Shown piece after piece: positions 15,711-18,314 of a stretch of DNA of 18,314 nucleotides. The DNA is from Singulisphaera sp. GP187 (GTDB lineage: Bacteria; Planctomycetota; Phycisphaerae; Phycisphaerales; SM1A02): NCBI GenBank assembly GCA_945896765.1, contig CAMDEL010000010.1:1-18314 (forward strand). Direction: 5' to 3'. The notes below the pieces were generated by a model that saw only the letters and a program-made list of their open reading frames with translations, was not told the origin of the DNA and did no database searches. The translations under genes and the position numbers were made by a program. How positions within the stretch are numbered: the first letter of the stretch is position 1; every line of letters starts with the position of its first letter.

Positions 15711-16338
15711 GCGCGATACCCTTTGCAGCATGTTGATGCGCGCGCTCGCCGCAATGTTCTTCACGACCACGCTGCTTGCAGCGACAAACTGTGCCTCAAC
15801 GCCGACGGTCGATGAGCGCTCGACCCGCCGGATCATTCCCGCCAGCGATTTGCCAACAACCGACATCGACGGCCGGAATCTTCCAAACGCAAATCGTGCG
15901 ACGGTCTATCTCTTCGCGGGGCCAGAATGCCCGATCTCCCGATCATATTCCCCTGAAATTGCAAGGATTTCTGCTCGCGATGAAGCGCGAGGAATTTCAT
16001 GGATCATGATTTTTTCCGAATACGACATTTCTGCCGATGTCATCCGAACTTTTCAACGCGAGTATTCGTTGCCATTGCCAGCAGTCATTGACCCGACTCA
16101 GAAGTTTGCGTGCAATCTTGGCGCGCAAATCATTCCATCTGTTGTCGTTCTTGATGCAAATCACAATGTGATGTACCGAGGTCGGATCGACGATCGTTAT
16201 AAAGGACTAGGGGTTTCCTATGGACCGCCAACCAAACGAGATCTCGCAGATGTTGTCGACGCGATTGCTGACGGTCATCCACTTCCATTTGCATCCACAA
16301 CCGCAGTTGGATGCGTTCTTCCTCGATGCGCCCCATGA
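15709..16338 (+). CDS. Exported redoxin/thioredoxin-fold protein with a single N-terminal CP motif
   Basis: A 209-aa protein. Residues about 10-28 are hydrophobic (MLMRALAAMFFTTTLLAATNC), so it is exported; Cys 28 follows a poor lipobox. The thioredoxin fold is seen as ATVYLFAGPECPISRSYSPEI (Cys 74, one cysteine rather than CxxC), PAVIDPTQKFACNLGAQIIPSVVVLD with the cis-Pro loop, and YRGRIDDRY. The C-terminal AVGCVLP (Cys 202) is conserved in the planctomycete and verrucomicrobial redoxins I recall and could be the redox partner or a metal site. It is probably a periplasmic thiol reductase or peroxidase-like protein. Starts at 15730 and 15736 are equally possible. The ATG at 15709 shares the palindrome CATG with the symporter start. 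Its stop overlaps the kinase start as ATGA. Confidence 0.84.
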   Translation: MRDTLCSMLMRALAAMFFTTTLLAATNCASTPTVDERSTRRIIPASDLPTTDIDGRNLPNANRATVYLFAGPECPISRSYSPEIARISARDEARGISWIMIFSEYDISADVIRTFQREYSLPLPAVIDPTQKFACNLGAQIIPSVVVLDANHNVMYRGRIDDRYKGLGVSYGPPTKRDLADVVDAIADGHPLPFASTTAVGCVLPRCAP

Positions 16339-17900
16339 AACGACCTGAACTTTGCATTGGAATTGATGTTGGAACAAGTTCGCTGAAGGCGCTCGCTGTC
16401 AGTCGAGATGGCGCCGTCGTTGCAACTGCAAGCATTGAATATGAATTCGATTCTCCCCGCCCAGGCTGGACCGAAACGCATCCTGACATTTGGTGGCGCG
16501 CCACTTGTGAAGCGCTGCGAAATCTCACCTCTCACGAGGCAGTTCGTGCGGGCGACATCGTCTCTGTGGGACTCGCAGGTCAAATGCATGGACTCGTGAT
16601 TGTTGATTCGGACAATCGTCCAATTCGACCTGCGATTATGTGGAATGATCAGCGCACGGCCGAAGTCTGCGAGAAAGCACAGCGCGAAATCACCGCTGCA
16701 GAAATTTGGAGATTGACTGGCAATCGTCTGCTTCCTGGATTTACTGCACCCAAGTTGCTTTGGCTGATGCAGCACGAATCAGAAACAATGCGAATCGCGA
16801 AACGCATCATGTTGCCGAAGGACTATGTCCGACTTCGACTGACTGGAGCGATTCATACCGATATGGCCGACGCTTCTGGAACGCTGCTGCTTGACTGCGA
16901 AAATCGTCGTTGGTCGAAAGAGATGTGCGAAGCACTTTCAATCGACGATGCTCTACTTCCAGAACTTTTCGAATCAACAACACCAAGTTCGCGTGTGCAC
17001 GACGATGGCGCAGCAGCAACAGGACTTCCAGTGGGAACAATTGTTGTTGCAGGCGCAGGCGATCAAGCAGCGCAAGCAGTTGGAACGGGAATCACTTCTG
17101 AAGGATCTGTCGCTTGCACAGTGGGAACAAGTGGCGTGATATTTGCCACAACAAACGAGTGGCGACCGACTCCACACGGAGTTCTGCATTCATTTTGTCA
17201 TGCGATTCCAAATCGCTGGCATTTGATGGGCGTGACTTTGTCCGCAGGCGGAAGTTTGCGTTGGTGGCGCGATGCAATGTGCGAGGATCTTGTTGCATCT
17301 GCACGAACACTAGGAGTGGATCCATACGAATTGATTCTGAAACAAGCGGAAAGCGCACCGTTTGGCTGCGAAGGCGCACTCTTCCTTCCCTATCTTTCTG
17401 GCGAGAGAACTCCTCACGCCGATCCAAATGCACGCGGAACTTTCGTAGGAATATCGACTCGTACGACGCGGGCGCATCTGACGCGAGCAATCGTTGAAGG
17501 CGTCACATGCTCTCTTCGTGAAGTACTCGCGCTTGTTCGCCAAACTGGCGCGCGCGCAGATCGCATTCGACTTTCGGGTGGCGGCGCACGCAATCGATTC
17601 TGGCGACAATTGATGACCGACGCATTCGACTTGCCGACTGCGACTGTCGAACAAACCGATGGTGCCGCGTATGGCGCTGCGCTCATCGCTGGCGTTGGCG
17701 CAGGTCTCTGGTCCAACATTGACAGTGCGACAGCTCACATCAAAGAATCGAATTCAACTCGCGTCGGTCCTGACGCCGCTTACTTTCCTGCGCTCGCTCG
17801 GAGGTATGCGCACGCATATTCCGCACTCGCTCCTTGGTTCGCAGAACAGTCCGCAGAACAGTCCGCACAAAGTCGATCTGAACAGAAGGTTCTCGACTAG
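16335..17900 (+). CDS. xylB: FGGY-family carbohydrate kinase, probable xylulokinase
   Basis: A 521-aa cytoplasmic sugar kinase of XylB length. Motifs are GIDVGTSSLKAL (9-20, phosphate binding), GLAGQMHGLV (79-88, typical of xylulokinases), MWNDQR, LPKDYVRLRLTG (160-171), DASGTLLLD, GAGDQAAQAVG (catalytic Asp 243), LPYLSGERTPH and the FGGY signature LSGGGARNRFWRQLMTD, then DGAAYGAAL. It phosphorylates D-xylulose, feeding the pentose phosphate pathway; other ketose or polyol substrates are possible. I chose ATG 16335 over in-frame ATGs at 16311 and 16326 because it forms an ATGA overlap with the redoxin stop and starts just before the conserved CIGIDVG. No xylose isomerase is present in the window. 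The C-terminal tail contains a 12-bp tandem repeat. Confidence 0.92.
   Translation: MKRPELCIGIDVGTSSLKALAVSRDGAVVATASIEYEFDSPRPGWTETHPDIWWRATCEALRNLTSHEAVRAGDIVSVGLAGQMHGLVIVDSDNRPIRPAIMWNDQRTAEVCEKAQREITAAEIWRLTGNRLLPGFTAPKLLWLMQHESETMRIAKRIMLPKDYVRLRLTGAIHTDMADASGTLLLDCENRRWSKEMCEALSIDDALLPELFESTTPSSRVHDDGAAATGLPVGTIVVAGAGDQAAQAVGTGITSEGSVACTVGTSGVIFATTNEWRPTPHGVLHSFCHAIPNRWHLMGVTLSAGGSLRWWRDAMCEDLVASARTLGVDPYELILKQAESAPFGCEGALFLPYLSGERTPHADPNARGTFVGISTRTTRAHLTRAIVEGVTCSLREVLALVRQTGARADRIRLSGGGARNRFWRQLMTDAFDLPTATVEQTDGAAYGAALIAGVGAGLWSNIDSATAHIKESNSTRVGPDAAYFPALARRYAHAYSALAPWFAEQSAEQSAQSRSEQKVLD
17841..17864 (+). repeat. Exact 12-bp tandem duplication in the kinase 3' end
   Basis: GCAGAACAGTCC occurs twice in a row (17841-17852 and 17853-17864), coding AEQS twice in the non-conserved tail after the kinase domain. 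A third degenerate copy follows. It is in frame and does not disturb the catalytic part. Confidence 0.8.
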
Positions 17901-17909
17901 AGTCAATCT

Positions 17910-18077
17910 GTGTATACATTTTTTTCCATACTCGTCTCGATCGTCAGCATGGCAGCAATTGGCTTTTGTGCATGGAAACTGGTCAATCGTCAGGAGCGGC
18001 GCGATCCAAAGTTTCAAGCGAAGTTGGATGCAGATGATGAGCGAGCGCGAAAGGCACGCGAGAGCCGCATGGGCTAG
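17910..18077 (+). CDS. Small single-span membrane protein, 55 aa
   Basis: A GTG at 17910, 9 nt after the kinase stop, opens a 55-codon frame ending in TAG at 18075-18077. Residues 2-24 are a good transmembrane helix (YTFFSILVSIVSMAAIGFCA, then WKLV). The remainder is a highly charged helix (RQERRDPKFQAKLDADDERA, then RKARESRMG), so it probably lies in the membrane with a cytoplasmic tail. Hydrophobic-then-charged order is unlikely by chance. An ATG at codon 14 would break the helix, so GTG is preferred; no strong Shine-Dalgarno is visible, and coupling to the kinase is possible. The family is unknown. Confidence 0.68.
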   Translation: MYTFFSILVSIVSMAAIGFCAWKLVNRQERRDPKFQAKLDADDERARKARESRMG

Positions 18078-18081
18078 GCGG

Positions 18082-18314
18082 TCATGCGACTGCGCGGCGA
18101 ATTCCGTCCATCTTTGATTGCAAATTTCGCCCCGGACAAGCGGTATGCGCACTCGCCCACTCCTGATGTGAAAGCACCTGCCTGCTCTTGACCTTGTACT
18201 TCAGCATGCAAACGCGCAGATGACGATCCAGCGCAGCAAGTTGCGCCATACTTGGCGTCTGCTGATCGAAATTGCCAACGCACAGAATGCCAAGATTTCC
18301 TTCGTTCTGATCCT
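18082..18314 (-). CDS. PGRP/amidase_2 domain protein, C-terminal fragment at window edge
   Basis: The frame is open from the right edge to TGA at 18084-18082: 76 residues, so the N-terminus is outside the window. It reads NEGNLGILCVGNFDQQTPSM, then QLAALDRHLRVCMLKYKV, LSHQEWASAHTACPG and RNLQSKM. This is the C-terminal half of an N-acetylmuramoyl-L-alanine amidase/peptidoglycan recognition fold. The His in SHQEW and the Cys in TACPG are the expected second and third zinc ligands; the first His would lie upstream. It would cut the amide bond between muramic acid and the stem peptide. It ends 4 bp from the convergent small membrane protein. Whether it is exported cannot be seen. Confidence 0.85.
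   Translation of the reverse strand, partial: DQNEGNLGILCVGNFDQQTPSMAQLAALDRHLRVCMLKYKVKSRQVLSHQEWASAHTACPGRNLQSKMDGIRRAVA

Noticed and set aside
18074..18283. 69-codon - strand frame at the right edge
   Set aside because: A different - strand frame over the same bases encodes a clear amidase/PGRP domain with HQEW and TACPG, so this one is a shadow.

Overview
The window looks like a chromosomal segment of a planctomycete, most likely the Phycisphaerae branch. The strongest clue is the secreted protein at the left edge. It has a Cys-rich block (GCDNALCC, then C..NPLCCD, W.SGC and LC) of a type I associate with exported planctomycete proteins. A DUF1573 protein, a C-terminally extended sodium:solute symporter, a one-cysteine redoxin and a two-domain transglutaminase protein fit the same group. 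Base composition is near even by eye. Genes are densely packed. I see no transposase, integrase, CRISPR array, tRNA or rRNA. This is inferred from protein character only; no marker gene is present.

Left third (1-5006): a truncated secreted Cys-rich protein (-), a zinc-lobe-less MDR oxidoreductase (-), a divergent DUF1573 protein (+), and an NAD-type malic enzyme (-) whose 3' end overlaps the DUF1573 gene.

Middle (5052-10252): a + strand run with ATGA stop/start overlaps comprises a proline racemase/4-hydroxyproline epimerase, a DHDPS-family lyase/deaminase and a SprT-like metalloprotein. The first two fit part of a hydroxyproline (or proline) catabolic route. It converges on a - strand pair, a small lipocalin-like lipoprotein translationally coupled to a secreted transglutaminase-fold protein. 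Upstream of that pair is a strong rho-independent terminator on the + strand with no gene in front of it, possibly the end of a small RNA.

Right part (10135-18314): a - strand run of sodium:solute symporter, GH2 beta-mannosidase, an unrecognised 188-aa protein and a possible 34-aa peptide. This reads as uptake and intracellular hydrolysis of mannosides. Divergent from it, a redoxin and a xylulokinase-type FGGY kinase overlap by ATGA, followed by a 55-aa single-span membrane protein. At the right edge is the C-terminal end of a PGRP/amidase_2 domain protein.

Two architectural habits recur: four ATGA overlaps, and divergent gene pairs with almost no intergenic DNA. Two of those pairs have a symmetric TATA core 6-8 nt before the + strand start codon, suggesting bidirectional promoters and leaderless mRNAs. 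Genes missed by a simple length-limited ORF scan are the two edge-truncated ones, the 55-aa membrane protein and the 34-aa peptide.
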